This document shows, in pieces, positions 28,543-37,517 of a stretch of DNA of 64,000 nt. The position numbers and the translations under genes are program-made. Source of the stretch: Flavobacterium sp. (GTDB taxonomy: Bacteria > Bacteroidota > Bacteroidia > Flavobacteriales > Flavobacteriaceae); contig JADKDN010000013.1 of NCBI GenBank assembly GCA_016718345.1, forward strand, positions 6,328 through 70,327. The letters are read 5' to 3'. Under the pieces are notes generated by a model that saw nothing but the letters and a program-made list of their open reading frames with translations, had not been told where the DNA came from and made no database searches. Position 1 is the stretch's first letter. The number at the start of each line of letters is the position of its first letter.

Positions 28543-29397
28543 ATGGATATTTCAAATCATCAGCTATTTCTAACAGTAAAAGATCATTCTGTTTCAAAGG
28601 AAACTTTTAAATTATATCATGATAAAGAAATAGACTTAGTCTACACCCATCCACAACCCAGCGAACAAAATTTGCCCAGTTATTACGAAAGTGAAGATTA
28701 TATTTCACATACCGATGGAAAGCGTTCTTTATTCGAAAAAGTTTATCATTTCATTAAAAGTATTGCATTAAAGAATAAGCTCAATTTGATAAATAGTTTG
28801 CAAACTTCAAAAGGTACTTTGCTTGATATTGGTGCTGGAACTGGTGAATTTTTGAGCGTTGCAAAAAAAGATAGTTGGCAGTGCGTTGGAGTAGAACCTA
28901 ACAAAAAAGCAAAAGATATAGCCTTAAAAAAAGGAGTTGCTTTTGTGGAGAATACAAGTGACTTAGATGACGCTTCTATTGACGTGATCACCATGTGGCA
29001 TGTTCTAGAACATGTACCCGATGTCGAAAAACAAATTGTCGAATTGAATCGATTATTAAAACCTGAAGGAACAATACTAATTGCTGTTCCAAATTTTAAT
29101 TCTTTTGACGCTAAATATTATGGTGCTTTTTGGGCTGCTTATGATGTTCCAAGACATCTGTGGCATTTTTCCAAAACAGCTATTCAATCTCTTTTCAAAA
29201 AGGAAGGCTTGCAACTTATAAAAGTTTTGCCAATGAAATTTGACTCTTTTTATGTTTCATTATTATCTGAGAAATATAAATCTGGAAGAATGAATTTTTT
29301 AAAAGCATTTTACATAGGTTTAAAATCGAATTGGGTCGGAAATCAGAAAATGGAATATTCATCACACATTTATGTAATTAAAAACCATAAAAATTGA
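28543..29397 (+). CDS. class I SAM-dependent methyltransferase
   Basis: From the ATG at 28543 the product has 284 residues (MDISNHQLFLTVKDHSVSKE). An earlier in-frame non-ATG start at 28477 is unlikely. The Rossmann SAM-binding motif LLDIGAGTGEFLSVA lies near residue 92 and the post-II motif VITMWHVLEHVPD near residue 145. A C-terminal helical cap follows (GAFWAAYDVPRHLWHFS). This is the Methyltransf_23/UbiG-like type; the substrate is unknown. A polar N-terminal region with YTHPQPSEQNLPSYYESEDY is typical of flavobacterial members, which often act on lipids or sugars. Confidence 0.85.
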   Translation: MDISNHQLFLTVKDHSVSKETFKLYHDKEIDLVYTHPQPSEQNLPSYYESEDYISHTDGKRSLFEKVYHFIKSIALKNKLNLINSLQTSKGTLLDIGAGTGEFLSVAKKDSWQCVGVEPNKKAKDIALKKGVAFVENTSDLDDASIDVITMWHVLEHVPDVEKQIVELNRLLKPEGTILIAVPNFNSFDAKYYGAFWAAYDVPRHLWHFSKTAIQSLFKKEGLQLIKVLPMKFDSFYVSLLSEKYKSGRMNFLKAFYIGLKSNWVGNQKMEYSSHIYVIKNHKN

Positions 29398-29604
29398 AAT
29401 TAAAACCGTCAATTAACGATTTTACCACTAAACAACCATTTGCTCAAAAAAACAAAAATCAATCGTTAAAACGCTTTATTTAGATTTAAAATCAATAATT
29501 TTTAATTATTTAAAAGTTTTGTATAATAAATTCCTCTTATACCAAAACAAGGTTAAGAAATAATATAATTTTTAAGATGTAAAATTTATAATGTAAAAAA
29601 TTTA

Positions 29605-29612
29605 TACATTTG
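29605..29612 (+). promoter_or_regulatory. -7 promoter element of the OmpH-like gene
   Basis: TACATTTG fits TAnnTTTG and lies 33 bases before the ATG at 29646. The 200 bases upstream contain no gene. Confidence 0.45.
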
Positions 29613-29645
29613 GTTCCAACGAAAAAAATTAATATAAAACATAAA

Positions 29646-30227
29646 ATGAGAAAATCGATTCTAATTATTGCCTTAGCAATCTCTATTGTTTCTTGCAATA
29701 CAAAAACTACAGAAGTTAAAGAAGTAAAAACAGCCTATGTAGACACGTCTAAATTACTTGAAGAATACACTGAAGCAAAAGATATAGAAGCTAAATACAA
29801 AACCAAATCGGATGAGATGGGGAAGGAATTAGAAAACGAAGTGGCTCGTTTTAAATATGAGGCATCAAATTTTCAAAAAAATGCACAACTCAACGGACAA
29901 GCTTGGGCACAACAAAAAGGTGCAGAATTACAAAAAAGAGAACAAGAGCTAAGCTATGCGCAGCAAGCTTTGGTAAGACAATTACAGGAGGAAAGTGGAA
30001 CAGAGATGGATACATTAGTAAAGAATGTAAAAAAATTCATTAAGGAGTATGGTAAAGAAAAAGGCTATGATTACATATATGGAACAGGAGATGCGGTTTC
30101 TATTTTGTACGCACAAGACAAATATGATATTACAAAAGAAATCGTGAAATTATTAAACGACAAATACAAATCGGGTGCAAAAGTTGAAGCTAAAAAAGAA
30201 ACTGAAACAACGGAAAAAAAGAAATAA
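29646..30227 (+). CDS. OmpH/Skp-family lipoprotein
   Basis: Starting at 29646 the product has 193 residues. A lipoprotein signal peptide ends in the lipobox IVSC (cysteine at about residue 18). The mature part is the OmpH/Skp fold: TAYVDTSKLLEEYTEAKDIE, two long charged helices forming tentacles, and the C-terminal YDYIYGTGDAVSILYAQDKY. Skp chaperones deliver outer-membrane proteins through the periplasm. The lipid anchor differs from classical soluble Skp. A hairpin terminator follows the stop. Confidence 0.85.
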   Translation: MRKSILIIALAISIVSCNTKTTEVKEVKTAYVDTSKLLEEYTEAKDIEAKYKTKSDEMGKELENEVARFKYEASNFQKNAQLNGQAWAQQKGAELQKREQELSYAQQALVRQLQEESGTEMDTLVKNVKKFIKEYGKEKGYDYIYGTGDAVSILYAQDKYDITKEIVKLLNDKYKSGAKVEAKKETETTEKKK

Positions 30228-30246
30228 ATTGATGTCAAAATCAATT

Positions 30247-30281
30247 AAAGCCTTCACTCTATTAAGAATGAAGGCTTTTTT
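30247..30281 (+). terminator. terminator after the OmpH-like gene
   Basis: AAAGCCTTCA and TGAAGGCTTT pair around a 12-base loop, followed by a T run. Confidence 0.85.
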
Positions 30282-30343
30282 ATTGAAATAGAGTTTTTTT
30301 CGAGGATTCTTTTTACTTTTATATTTTAATTTTTATACGCCAA

Positions 30344-32614
30344 ATGGAAAATTTATCTAACGCCGGAAAGTACACCCTACAATTCATCAATCAAACCAAT
30401 CGCTCCATTTTTCTGACTGGAAAAGCAGGAACAGGAAAAACCACCCTTTTAAAAGAAATAATTCAAACTACACATAAAAATGTCGTAGTCGTTGCTCCCA
30501 CAGGAATAGCGGCTTTGAATGCTGCTGGAGTAACCATTCATTCTATGTTTCAACTGCCTTTTGGAGGTTTTATACCAGATTATATAGCGCCTCATTTTTC
30601 AGATTCGGTCAAATTTGAAACCAAAAATACTTTGGTGAGACACTTTAAAATGAGTGGACTAAAAAAAGCGGTCATTCGTAATATGGAATTGCTCATCATA
30701 GACGAAGTAAGTATGCTTCGTGCTGATTTGCTGGATGCCATGGATTTTATGATGCAAACTATCCGAAAAAGAAAAATTCCCTTCGGAGGCGTTCAAGTAC
30801 TATTTATAGGCGATTTGTTGCAATTGCCACCCGTAATTCGCGATGAGGAATGGAAAATATTGAGAAAGTATTATCAAGGAAAATTCTTTTTTCATTCGCA
30901 TGTAATTCAACAAAATCCGCCATTATACATAGAGCTTTCTAAAATTTTCCGTCAAACGGACGATGTGTTTATTGCAATTTTGAACAATCTTCGTAACAAT
31001 ACGATTTCAAATGAAGACATTCAGAATCTGAATCACTATGTACAACCTAATTTTGATTTAAAAGCCAATGAAGGCTATATTACTTTAACAACTCATAATG
31101 CTAAAGCAGATGCTATTAATGCGCAGTCTCTGAAAGATTTAGATGGAAGATTAATGAAATATAAGCCAGAAATTGTTGGTGATTTTCCAGATAAAATTTA
31201 TCCAGTTGAAGAAATTTTAGAGCTAAAAGTAGGAGCACAAGTCATGTTTGTAAAAAATGATTTGTCGTTTGAAAAGAAATATTTCAATGGTAAAATGGGA
31301 AGAATTAAATCACTTTCAGAAGCGGAAATTCTAGTACATTTTCCCGAAGAAAATAAAACAATCGAAGTCGAAAAATACGAGTGGCAAAACATTCGTTATA
31401 AGGTGAATGAAATGACCAAAGAAATCGAAGAGGAAGTTTTAGGAACCTTTGTTCATTATCCAATAAAACTGGCTTGGGCAATTACGGTTCATAAAAGTCA
31501 AGGCTTAACTTTTGACAAAGCAGTATTGGATGTTTCACAAGTTTTTCTTCCTGGTCAAGCCTATGTAGCCTTGTCACGATTGCGTTCTCTAAAAGGGTTA
31601 ATTTTACTTTCTCCACTTCGAATGAATGGTATTTCGAATGATCAGGATGTAATGGAGTATGCTTTGAATAAATCCAATGAAGATGTTTTAGAAAACACAC
31701 TCAAATTAGAAACTAAAAATTTCATTCATTCCTATCTGAAAAATACTTTTGATTGGAGTGAATTGGCACAGGAATGGCGTAATCATCAATTTAGCTATGA
31801 TGACAAAACCGAAGGTGCTGTAAAATCAAAACATGCTATTTGGGCAAAGAAAAATGCTGCAATTGTTGCCGAATTAGTCGATCCAGCAAGAAAATTTTTG
31901 TTGCAATTGGATAAACTTTTTGCAGCCGAAAATTTCGATACCCATTTTGTATCCGAGCGAATTCAAGCAGCATTTGATTATTTCTTTCTTCCAATGGACA
32001 ATTTGGTTCATGAGATTCTCTGGAAATTGGAAGAAGTGAAGCGCATTAAAAAAGCAAAAGCCTATTTCGATGAATTAATTGTTTTAGAAGAAGTTCAAAC
32101 GAAAGCAGTTTTACAATTAATGAAGACCAAATTACTGATTCAAACCATAGCATCAGGGGAGACCATTTCTAAAGAAAAATTAACTTCTGATGAGATAAAA
32201 CAGTATAAAATCAGAAAATTAGAACGCATTCAAGATGAGTTCAAAAAAATAAATGTAACGCTTATCGAAGACGAATTCGACGTGGAACGCTACACTTCAA
32301 AAAAAGAGTCTAAGACTAAAGAACCAAAAAAATCTACCGTTCAAGAAACCTATGAATTGTGGCAGCAGAATAATTCTATAAAAGAAATTGCAGCTATCAG
32401 AAAATTGACAACCCAAACGATACATACGCATTTAGCTAAATTAATTGAAAATCATACCATTAGCATTTCTGATGTTTTACCAGAAGACAGAATCAATGAA
32501 TTGGCAAAAGCTTTTGATGGTTATTCAGAAGATTCTTTAAATCCTATGAAAGAGAAATATGGTGATACGTTTACGTGGGATGAATTGAAATTGTTTAAGG
32601 CGAGTTTGGGGTAA
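30344..32614 (+). CDS. PIF1-like superfamily 1 helicase with C-terminal helix-turn-helix
   Basis: The 756-residue product carries SF1 helicase motifs: Walker A LTGKAGTGKTTLLKEI (residue 25), motif Ia VVVAPTGIAALNAAGVTIHS, Walker B LLIIDEVSMLRADLLDAMDF, motif III VLFIGDLLQLPPV, and the C-terminal AITVHKSQGLTFDKAVLDVS with YVALSRLRSL. The C-terminal 80 residues hold a winged-helix type domain (LWQQNNSIKEIAAIRKLTTQ, then THLAKLIENH), as in HTH_40 proteins. PIF1-family enzymes unwind DNA 5' to 3' at stalled forks or G-quadruplexes. It stands alone between a terminator and accessory DNA. Confidence 0.9.
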   Translation: MENLSNAGKYTLQFINQTNRSIFLTGKAGTGKTTLLKEIIQTTHKNVVVVAPTGIAALNAAGVTIHSMFQLPFGGFIPDYIAPHFSDSVKFETKNTLVRHFKMSGLKKAVIRNMELLIIDEVSMLRADLLDAMDFMMQTIRKRKIPFGGVQVLFIGDLLQLPPVIRDEEWKILRKYYQGKFFFHSHVIQQNPPLYIELSKIFRQTDDVFIAILNNLRNNTISNEDIQNLNHYVQPNFDLKANEGYITLTTHNAKADAINAQSLKDLDGRLMKYKPEIVGDFPDKIYPVEEILELKVGAQVMFVKNDLSFEKKYFNGKMGRIKSLSEAEILVHFPEENKTIEVEKYEWQNIRYKVNEMTKEIEEEVLGTFVHYPIKLAWAITVHKSQGLTFDKAVLDVSQVFLPGQAYVALSRLRSLKGLILLSPLRMNGISNDQDVMEYALNKSNEDVLENTLKLETKNFIHSYLKNTFDWSELAQEWRNHQFSYDDKTEGAVKSKHAIWAKKNAAIVAELVDPARKFLLQLDKLFAAENFDTHFVSERIQAAFDYFFLPMDNLVHEILWKLEEVKRIKKAKAYFDELIVLEEVQTKAVLQLMKTKLLIQTIASGETISKEKLTSDEIKQYKIRKLERIQDEFKKINVTLIEDEFDVERYTSKKESKTKEPKKSTVQETYELWQQNNSIKEIAAIRKLTTQTIHTHLAKLIENHTISISDVLPEDRINELAKAFDGYSEDSLNPMKEKYGDTFTWDELKLFKASLG

Positions 32615-32742
32615 AGTTTTTTAGAGCAGAACATGGGCGACTTGGAGACCGAGTTTTTGACAAAAAAAATTAGCCAAAAGATTTCGCTTGTGTTAGCAAA
32701 TGGTTTTCTTTTTATATTTTCAACTTTAACTTAAAGCTATTT

Positions 32743-32883
32743 TTAGACTTTAGCTATTGCCATAAATGCTGCTAATACAATCACTATAATTATAAAAACA
32801 AGTATTTTTCCAAAAACATTTTTGGTGTTTTTAAGCAAATAATAAATAATTCCAACTACGAGGATTGAGAATAATATACCCAT
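32743..32883 (-). CDS. 46-residue membrane protein of unknown function
   Basis: An ATG at 32883 opens MGILFSILVVGIIYYLLKNT and continues through a second hydrophobic helix (ILVFIIIVIVLAAFMAIAKV) to a stop at 32743. Two membrane helices flank a short basic loop. I do not recognise it. It lies directly beside IS982 copy 1, downstream of the lipoprotein gene in the pre-insertion order. Confidence 0.45.
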   Translation of the reverse strand: MGILFSILVVGIIYYLLKNTKNVFGKILVFIIIVIVLAAFMAIAKV

Positions 32884-32921
32884 ATTAATTTTCTATTATT
32901 TTAAAGGATTTATTAATAATA

Positions 32922-33920
32922 ACCCGTTGGGTGTAATTAAATTGTTTGATTTTTAATATTGTTTATTGGTCTATCAAAGATAAATTTATTGATATATTGA
33001 ACCAATGTTAATGCTGTGATTTTGGCTAAAATTCTTGTTTTAAAACCTTCAAAAGTTTTAGCATAGTTGTTTCTAATTCTGAACTGGTCGCATAATTGTG
33101 AAAATAATGTTTCAATCCTTTTTCTTGATTTTCTAAATATATAAGGTTGCGGTTTATAGTCTTTTTGATTACTTCTTTTGGGAGTTTCTAATTTGATGTT
33201 TACCGTTTGAAATAAATCTAATTGAATGCTTTGAGACAAGTAACCTCTATCTCCAAGCAGCACACAATCAGACATTTGTTGTTTTATGTTTTTCAAAAAA
33301 TGAACGTCGTGAACTTCTGCTTTTGTAATATCTAAAGAATGAAAAATTCCATTTATAGAACAAACTCCATGCAATTTATATCCGTAAAACCAGTTGTTTT
33401 GAGAAACACAAAACCCTTTTGAAGGAGCTGTTTCAAACTCCTTTTTACAGATTTTAATTCTCCTATGACGGGCAAATTTGCAAATCTCCAACGGCATACT
33501 ATCCACGATAAAATAATCTTCAAATTCTAAAAATCTAGACGCTAGTTTTGTTCTTATTTCTTCTAAAAATAAAAACAATTTTCTTCTCCTTTTATTGAAC
33601 TGACTTCGCTCAATTAAATTAGAAATTTGTTCCTTATTTATCTCTTTAAACAAGGAGTTTTCACTATCAATAGACATAAATTCAGCTGTCAAACTCAATG
33701 CAACTACTTCTAAATCAGACATTTTTTGTTTCCTGCCAACATCTGATTTATTCTCTAATTCACAATTCAAAGAACTTATAACTTCTAAAACTCTATAATA
33801 ATTTTTTACTATATTTGACATAGATATTGGTTTGTTTGGAGACTTCAAGATACTGAATTTCAGTATCTTGACCAATATCTAATCAATTTATTTTACTGCA
33901 AATAATTACACCCAACGGGT
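32922..33920 (-). mobile_element. IS982-family insertion sequence, copy 1 (intact)
   Basis: The element is 999 bp with terminal inverted repeats beginning ACCCGTTGGGTGTAATTA and ending in the complement. It contains a single transposase gene. An 8-bp TAATAATA stands on each side and could be the target duplication, although the local sequence is low in complexity. A second copy of the same length lies at 51185-52183 in the same orientation. Confidence 0.9.
32937..33875 (-). CDS. IS982-family transposase
   Basis: The 312-residue product has the DDE residues of IS982 transposases in FIVDSMPLEICKFARHRR (first D), CVLLGDRGYLSQS (second D) and RKRIETLFSQLCDQF (E). A helical N-terminal domain contains the conserved DLEVVALSLTAEFMSID. 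The gene is intact and probably active. A downstream ATG at codon 19 (MSNIVKNYYR) is also possible. Confidence 0.9.
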   Translation of the reverse strand: MVKILKFSILKSPNKPISMSNIVKNYYRVLEVISSLNCELENKSDVGRKQKMSDLEVVALSLTAEFMSIDSENSLFKEINKEQISNLIERSQFNKRRRKLFLFLEEIRTKLASRFLEFEDYFIVDSMPLEICKFARHRRIKICKKEFETAPSKGFCVSQNNWFYGYKLHGVCSINGIFHSLDITKAEVHDVHFLKNIKQQMSDCVLLGDRGYLSQSIQLDLFQTVNIKLETPKRSNQKDYKPQPYIFRKSRKRIETLFSQLCDQFRIRNNYAKTFEGFKTRILAKITALTLVQYINKFIFDRPINNIKNQTI

Positions 33921-34639
33921 TAATAATAATATTTATATGAACCATAACCTGTTGTTTCTCCATCATAATATTCTTTATCTAGAGTTGGATAACCGTTCGA
34001 ATTATAAGTAATATCATGGTTTGTTAATTCATTTCCTTTAGTTTTAGTGCAATTATTTTTCGAAACATTATAAATAGCAGTTTCGGTATCACGATCAATG
34101 GATAATACACTTATACCCAATATATTATTAAATGGATTATTTTTGTTGTCATATTCATATGTATTCTCCCCATCATTTATAAGATTACCATTTTTAAAAG
34201 TTAAAATCCCTTTGCCATATTTTGAAGAGTAAGAAACCGTACCATCTGGATTATGGGTGTAATTGGTCAAGTATGATGTAGAACTCTGACCATCAATATT
34301 CCTTTTAAATCTAGAAGCCAATTTACCATTTAAATAAGTATAATCTATAGTTTCATATAATTCACCATAATCATAAGATTCAATTTTTGTAATAAAATCA
34401 CCTGTATAAGTAAAGACATTTTTCCATTGGTCTTCGGTAATTTCGCTTACTATTTTGTTACCATTGTATGTTATATATGTGTCTTGACCTATAATATCAT
34501 AATCGCTGTTTTCAATGAAATTTGTTTTTTTTGGCAATATTAAAGACGTTGAATCAGAAGTTGATTCTCCTTCACTAGAACAAGATAAAATTAAGATTGA
34601 AAATAAAATCCCAAATCCAAATAAATTAATTTTTTTCAT
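33920..34639 (-). CDS. lipoprotein with YD/RHS-like tyrosine repeats
   Basis: The 239-residue product has a lipoprotein signal (FGILFSILILSCSSEGES; cysteine at about residue 20). It is followed by short repeats such as YITYNGNKIVSEI, TYTGDFITKIESYD, DYTYLNGKLASRF and ITYNSNGYPTLDKEY, spaced as in YD/RHS-type beta sheets. Flavobacteria carry many such surface lipoproteins of unknown function. The stop codon sits exactly at the IS982 boundary, yet the pre-insertion sequence would also have ended there, so the protein is probably unchanged. Confidence 0.7.
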   Translation of the reverse strand: MKKINLFGFGILFSILILSCSSEGESTSDSTSLILPKKTNFIENSDYDIIGQDTYITYNGNKIVSEITEDQWKNVFTYTGDFITKIESYDYGELYETIDYTYLNGKLASRFKRNIDGQSSTSYLTNYTHNPDGTVSYSSKYGKGILTFKNGNLINDGENTYEYDNKNNPFNNILGISVLSIDRDTETAIYNVSKNNCTKTKGNELTNHDITYNSNGYPTLDKEYYDGETTGYGSYKYYY

Positions 34640-34806
34640 AGTTGTTTTTTATACTAGTGCATCTAAATCAGGTTATACAAATTAGATTCATTGTGAATTT
34701 ACTCTTTTCTGGATTATTTATCCAATTCAAACAAATATATAAATATTTTATTTTAAAACACAAATATGTGTCCATTAAATTTTTTAGATGGTAGCATTTT
34801 TACTGT

Positions 34807-35028
34807 GTGAAAGAATTAGAGGAGATAGAGCTAATAAAATCTGTTGGAAATAAAATCAGAGAAACTAGAATTCTGAGAGGATTTTCACAAGCTACCTTGT
34901 CCTATGATGCAAATATTCCTAAAAACCAAGTTGGTCGAATAGAAAGAGGTGAGATAAGTACTTCGATATCTACTCTTTATAAAATTTGTAAAGCCTTAAA
35001 TATTCAAATACACGAACTGTTTATTTGA
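34807..35028 (+). CDS. XRE-family helix-turn-helix regulator
   Basis: The 73-residue protein is a single HTH_XRE domain (about residues 11-68): IRETRILRGFSQATLSYDAN, then IPKNQVGRIERGEISTSIST and LYKICKALNIQIHELF. The start is GTG at 34807; no ATG is in frame upstream. It is likely a small DNA-binding repressor. It is divergent from the lipoprotein gene and convergent with the toxin-antitoxin pair. Confidence 0.85.
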   Translation: MKELEEIELIKSVGNKIRETRILRGFSQATLSYDANIPKNQVGRIERGEISTSISTLYKICKALNIQIHELFI

Positions 35029-35065
35029 ATTTTTGATATAAAACCTTAAAGCAGGAATAAATAAA

Positions 35066-35411
35066 TCATTCCATTTCTTGAATTAATAGTGCTATTTCCG
35101 ATTTTAAAGAAGGAAGATTAATTTTTATTACATTCCAAATAGTGAAATCATCAATTCCAAAATATTCATGAATAACGAGGTTTCTGAGACCAATAATTCT
35201 TGCCCAAGGAATAGTAGTATTTTTGTTTAAAATGTTTTCTGACAATCGATTACTAGCCTCCTATAATTTCAAGTTGACGTAATGATGCATTAAACATCAT
35301 GGAATTATTAACAAAATCATTTAAATCAGAGTCTTTAATATAATTTTCAATTTCGTTGATAGCATCAATAATATGAAGTAATCGAACTTTATCTCCCAAT
35401 CTATCTTGCAT
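35066..35411 (-). CDS. HepT-like (DUF86) HEPN ribonuclease toxin (one-base frame break)
   Basis: The product of about 114 residues has the HEPN toxin layout: DRLGDKVRLLHIIDAINEIE, SLRQLEIIGEASNRLSENIL (after restoring one base near 35263), and RIIGLRNLVIHEYFGID. The last contains the RX4HXY catalytic motif of HepT RNases. Its start overlaps the end of the nucleotidyltransferase gene by 11 bases, as in MntA-HepT pairs. In such systems the nucleotidyltransferase AMPylates HepT near the active-site tyrosine and silences it. Confidence 0.85.
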
Positions 35412-35694
35412 AAATTAGTTTTTTTTCTCTGTCGAGAATGGGTTTGATGTATTTTGACAATCCTCTAGCAGAGACTAAATCTACTTTTTTGGAAAGTAAT
35501 TGTTGCAAATCGAGTTGCATTTGGATAAATTCTAAGCCAATAGGCTGCGTATAATCTAATTCTACTAACAAATCTAAATCACTGTTTTCGGTTTCATCGC
35601 CCCGTACATAAGAACCAAAAAGATATGCTTTCAAAACGGGCTGTTTCGAAAAAAAGTCTTTAATCAATTCAATCTGATTTTTTGAAAGGTTCAT
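35401..35694 (-). CDS. MntA-like minimal nucleotidyltransferase antitoxin
   Basis: The 97-residue protein contains the polymerase-beta-like motif GSYVRGDETENSDLDLLVEL (GS-x10-DxD), which binds Mg-ATP. It is the expected antitoxin partner of the HEPN gene it overlaps. In the well-studied MntA-HepT pair, the enzyme transfers AMP units to the toxin. All motif residues are present. Confidence 0.88.
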   Translation of the reverse strand: MNLSKNQIELIKDFFSKQPVLKAYLFGSYVRGDETENSDLDLLVELDYTQPIGLEFIQMQLDLQQLLSKKVDLVSARGLSKYIKPILDREKKLIYAR

Positions 35695-35772
35695 TAGTAA
35701 TTTAAATTAAGGCTTTTCCTAAGTGTTTGATGTAAAATTACTTAAAATTGTACTTAAAATAAAAATTTATTT

Positions 35773-36156
35773 CTAACTCAACCAATATACCACCATTACA
35801 GCAGGAATAAAATAAAGTACAATCGTTCTAGCACCATCATAATCTTTGGCTAGACGTTGCCCAAAAAGCAACATGATTAAGGTAATACAGGAGAAAATAC
35901 CGCCGTAAAGCCCGAAAGTTCTTCCGTTGTTTACTAACAATTGTATGCAACCAACGACACATAATATTCCAGAAATCAATTCTAAAACCAAAATGTGAAA
36001 CAAAGCCAAAGGCACATGATTTTTAAGTCGCGTGTTAGCAAAATGTTCTTTGAGCCAGGACAGATTATCTTTCCAATATATGGCTTTGTCATAACCCGAT
36101 TGAATAAAAGTTACTGCAAGCAAAACTAAAACCAAAATAGATGCAACATTAAACAT
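35773..36156 (-). CDS. DoxX-like family membrane protein
   Basis: The 127-residue protein has four hydrophobic helices and the DoxX-type N-terminus VLLAVTFIQSGYDKAIYWKD, followed by HVPLALFHILVLELISGILC. DoxX-like proteins are small inner-membrane proteins of mostly unknown role. The start lies 5 bases after the holB stop, so the two are co-transcribed. Confidence 0.75.
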   Translation of the reverse strand: MFNVASILVLVLLAVTFIQSGYDKAIYWKDNLSWLKEHFANTRLKNHVPLALFHILVLELISGILCVVGCIQLLVNNGRTFGLYGGIFSCITLIMLLFGQRLAKDYDGARTIVLYFIPAVMVVYWLS

Positions 36157-36161
36157 AAGAA

Positions 36162-37311
36162 TTATTTTTTATGGATTAAACGTGTCAGTTTTATGGATAA
36201 ATCAGTCAGAATTATTTTTGCATTTCCGTTTCGTTCAATATGGTACATGGCGTCGGAAAGTTCTTTAAAGATATCATTTATATTCGTGCCGTTAACGAAT
36301 GGCGCAAAATTTTCGAGTTTAAATTTCTCAATTTTTGGTTCCATATAGACCAAACTCGTAGTTTGATAATTCAACAATAAAGCCTGTCGAAACATTTCGA
36401 TGCAATACCGTAAGAATTTTTTTTGAGTTTCTCTACCCAAACCAGCAATGTGCTCACTCCAAGCAATCAAATCCTGAATCGCAGCTGCATTTCCTTTGGC
36501 TCTAAACGCCGCCCGAACCCAATCAACAAAATGTTTTTCAAAAAAAACATCTTCACTGTTTTCTTGCAGTAATTGCAAGGCTTTATTGTAATTTCCTTGT
36601 GCTTGATGCGCTAATTTTGAAGCAGTTCTTGGCTCGATATTTTTATATGAAATTAACGCTTCGGCAATTACTTTTTCTGGTAATGCATTGAAATGTAAAA
36701 CTTGGCATCTGGAACGAATGGTTTGAATAATATCTTCTTCGTTTTCAGAAATTAGAATGAACATTGTTTTATCCGTTGGCTCTTCTAACAGTTTCAATAG
36801 TTTATTTGATGCTGAAATATTCATTTTTTCTGCCATCCAAATAATCATTATTTTATAACCGCCTTCGTAGGATTTTAAAGCCAATGATTTTAAAATTTCT
36901 TGAGCATCTTCAACCCGAATTTCACCCTGCTTGTTTTGAACGCCTAAAATTTGATACCAGTCAAATAAACTTCCGTAGGGATTTTCAGTTACAAATTGAC
37001 GCCAATCGCCAATAAAATCAAGGCTTTTCGGTTTGCTTTTTTACGTCTTCTGTAGTAACAGTTGGATAGATAAAATGCAAATCGGGATGAGAAATAGACT
37101 GAAATTTCAAGTTACACGATTCATTTCCGCCTTCGTTTTCAGCACCAAAATTGTTGCACAAAATATACTGCGAATACGCGATCGCCATCGCTAAGGTTCC
37201 ACTTCCTTCTGGTCCTACAAACAATTGTGCATGAGGAATTCTGCCAGAAGTAGCACTTTTTGTCAAATGACTTTTAATATATTCTTGTCCTAAAATTTCA
37301 GAAAATAGCAT
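36162..37311 (-). CDS. holB: DNA polymerase III delta' subunit (one-base frame break)
   Basis: HolB is part of the clamp loader that loads the sliding clamp at primed DNA. The ATG at 37311 gives MLFSEILGQEYIKSHLTKSA. The P-loop region PHAQLFVGPEGSGTLAMAIA and the zinc-module area (CNNFGAENEGGNESC) follow. After a one-base loss near 37020, the frame continues with IGDWRQFVTENPYGSLFDWY, MNISASNKLLKLLEEPTDKT and SRCQVLHFNALPE. The P-loop lacks the usual GKT lysine-threonine pair, typical for delta', which does not hydrolyse ATP. Total length is about 383 residues. Confidence 0.88.
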
Positions 37312-37472
37312 AAAGCAAATATATCTAAAAGTTCTAAAGTTATCGATATTACAAATCCTCAAAATTTTTAAATGCAAAGCTTATAGTACACGATTTTAAA
37401 ATTTACAACGTTTTCGTTAATGAAATGTCCTTATTTTGAAACAATTCCAATTTTTATGTGCTGTAAAAATCT

Positions 37473-37480
37473 TATATTTG
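37473..37480 (+). promoter_or_regulatory. -7 promoter element of pgk
   Basis: TATATTTG fits TAnnTTTG and lies 37 bases before the pgk ATG. No TTG stands at the expected distance. Confidence 0.5.
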
Positions 37481-37517
37481 TGAATCCAATAAAAATAAAC
37501 TACTAAAAATATAGATA

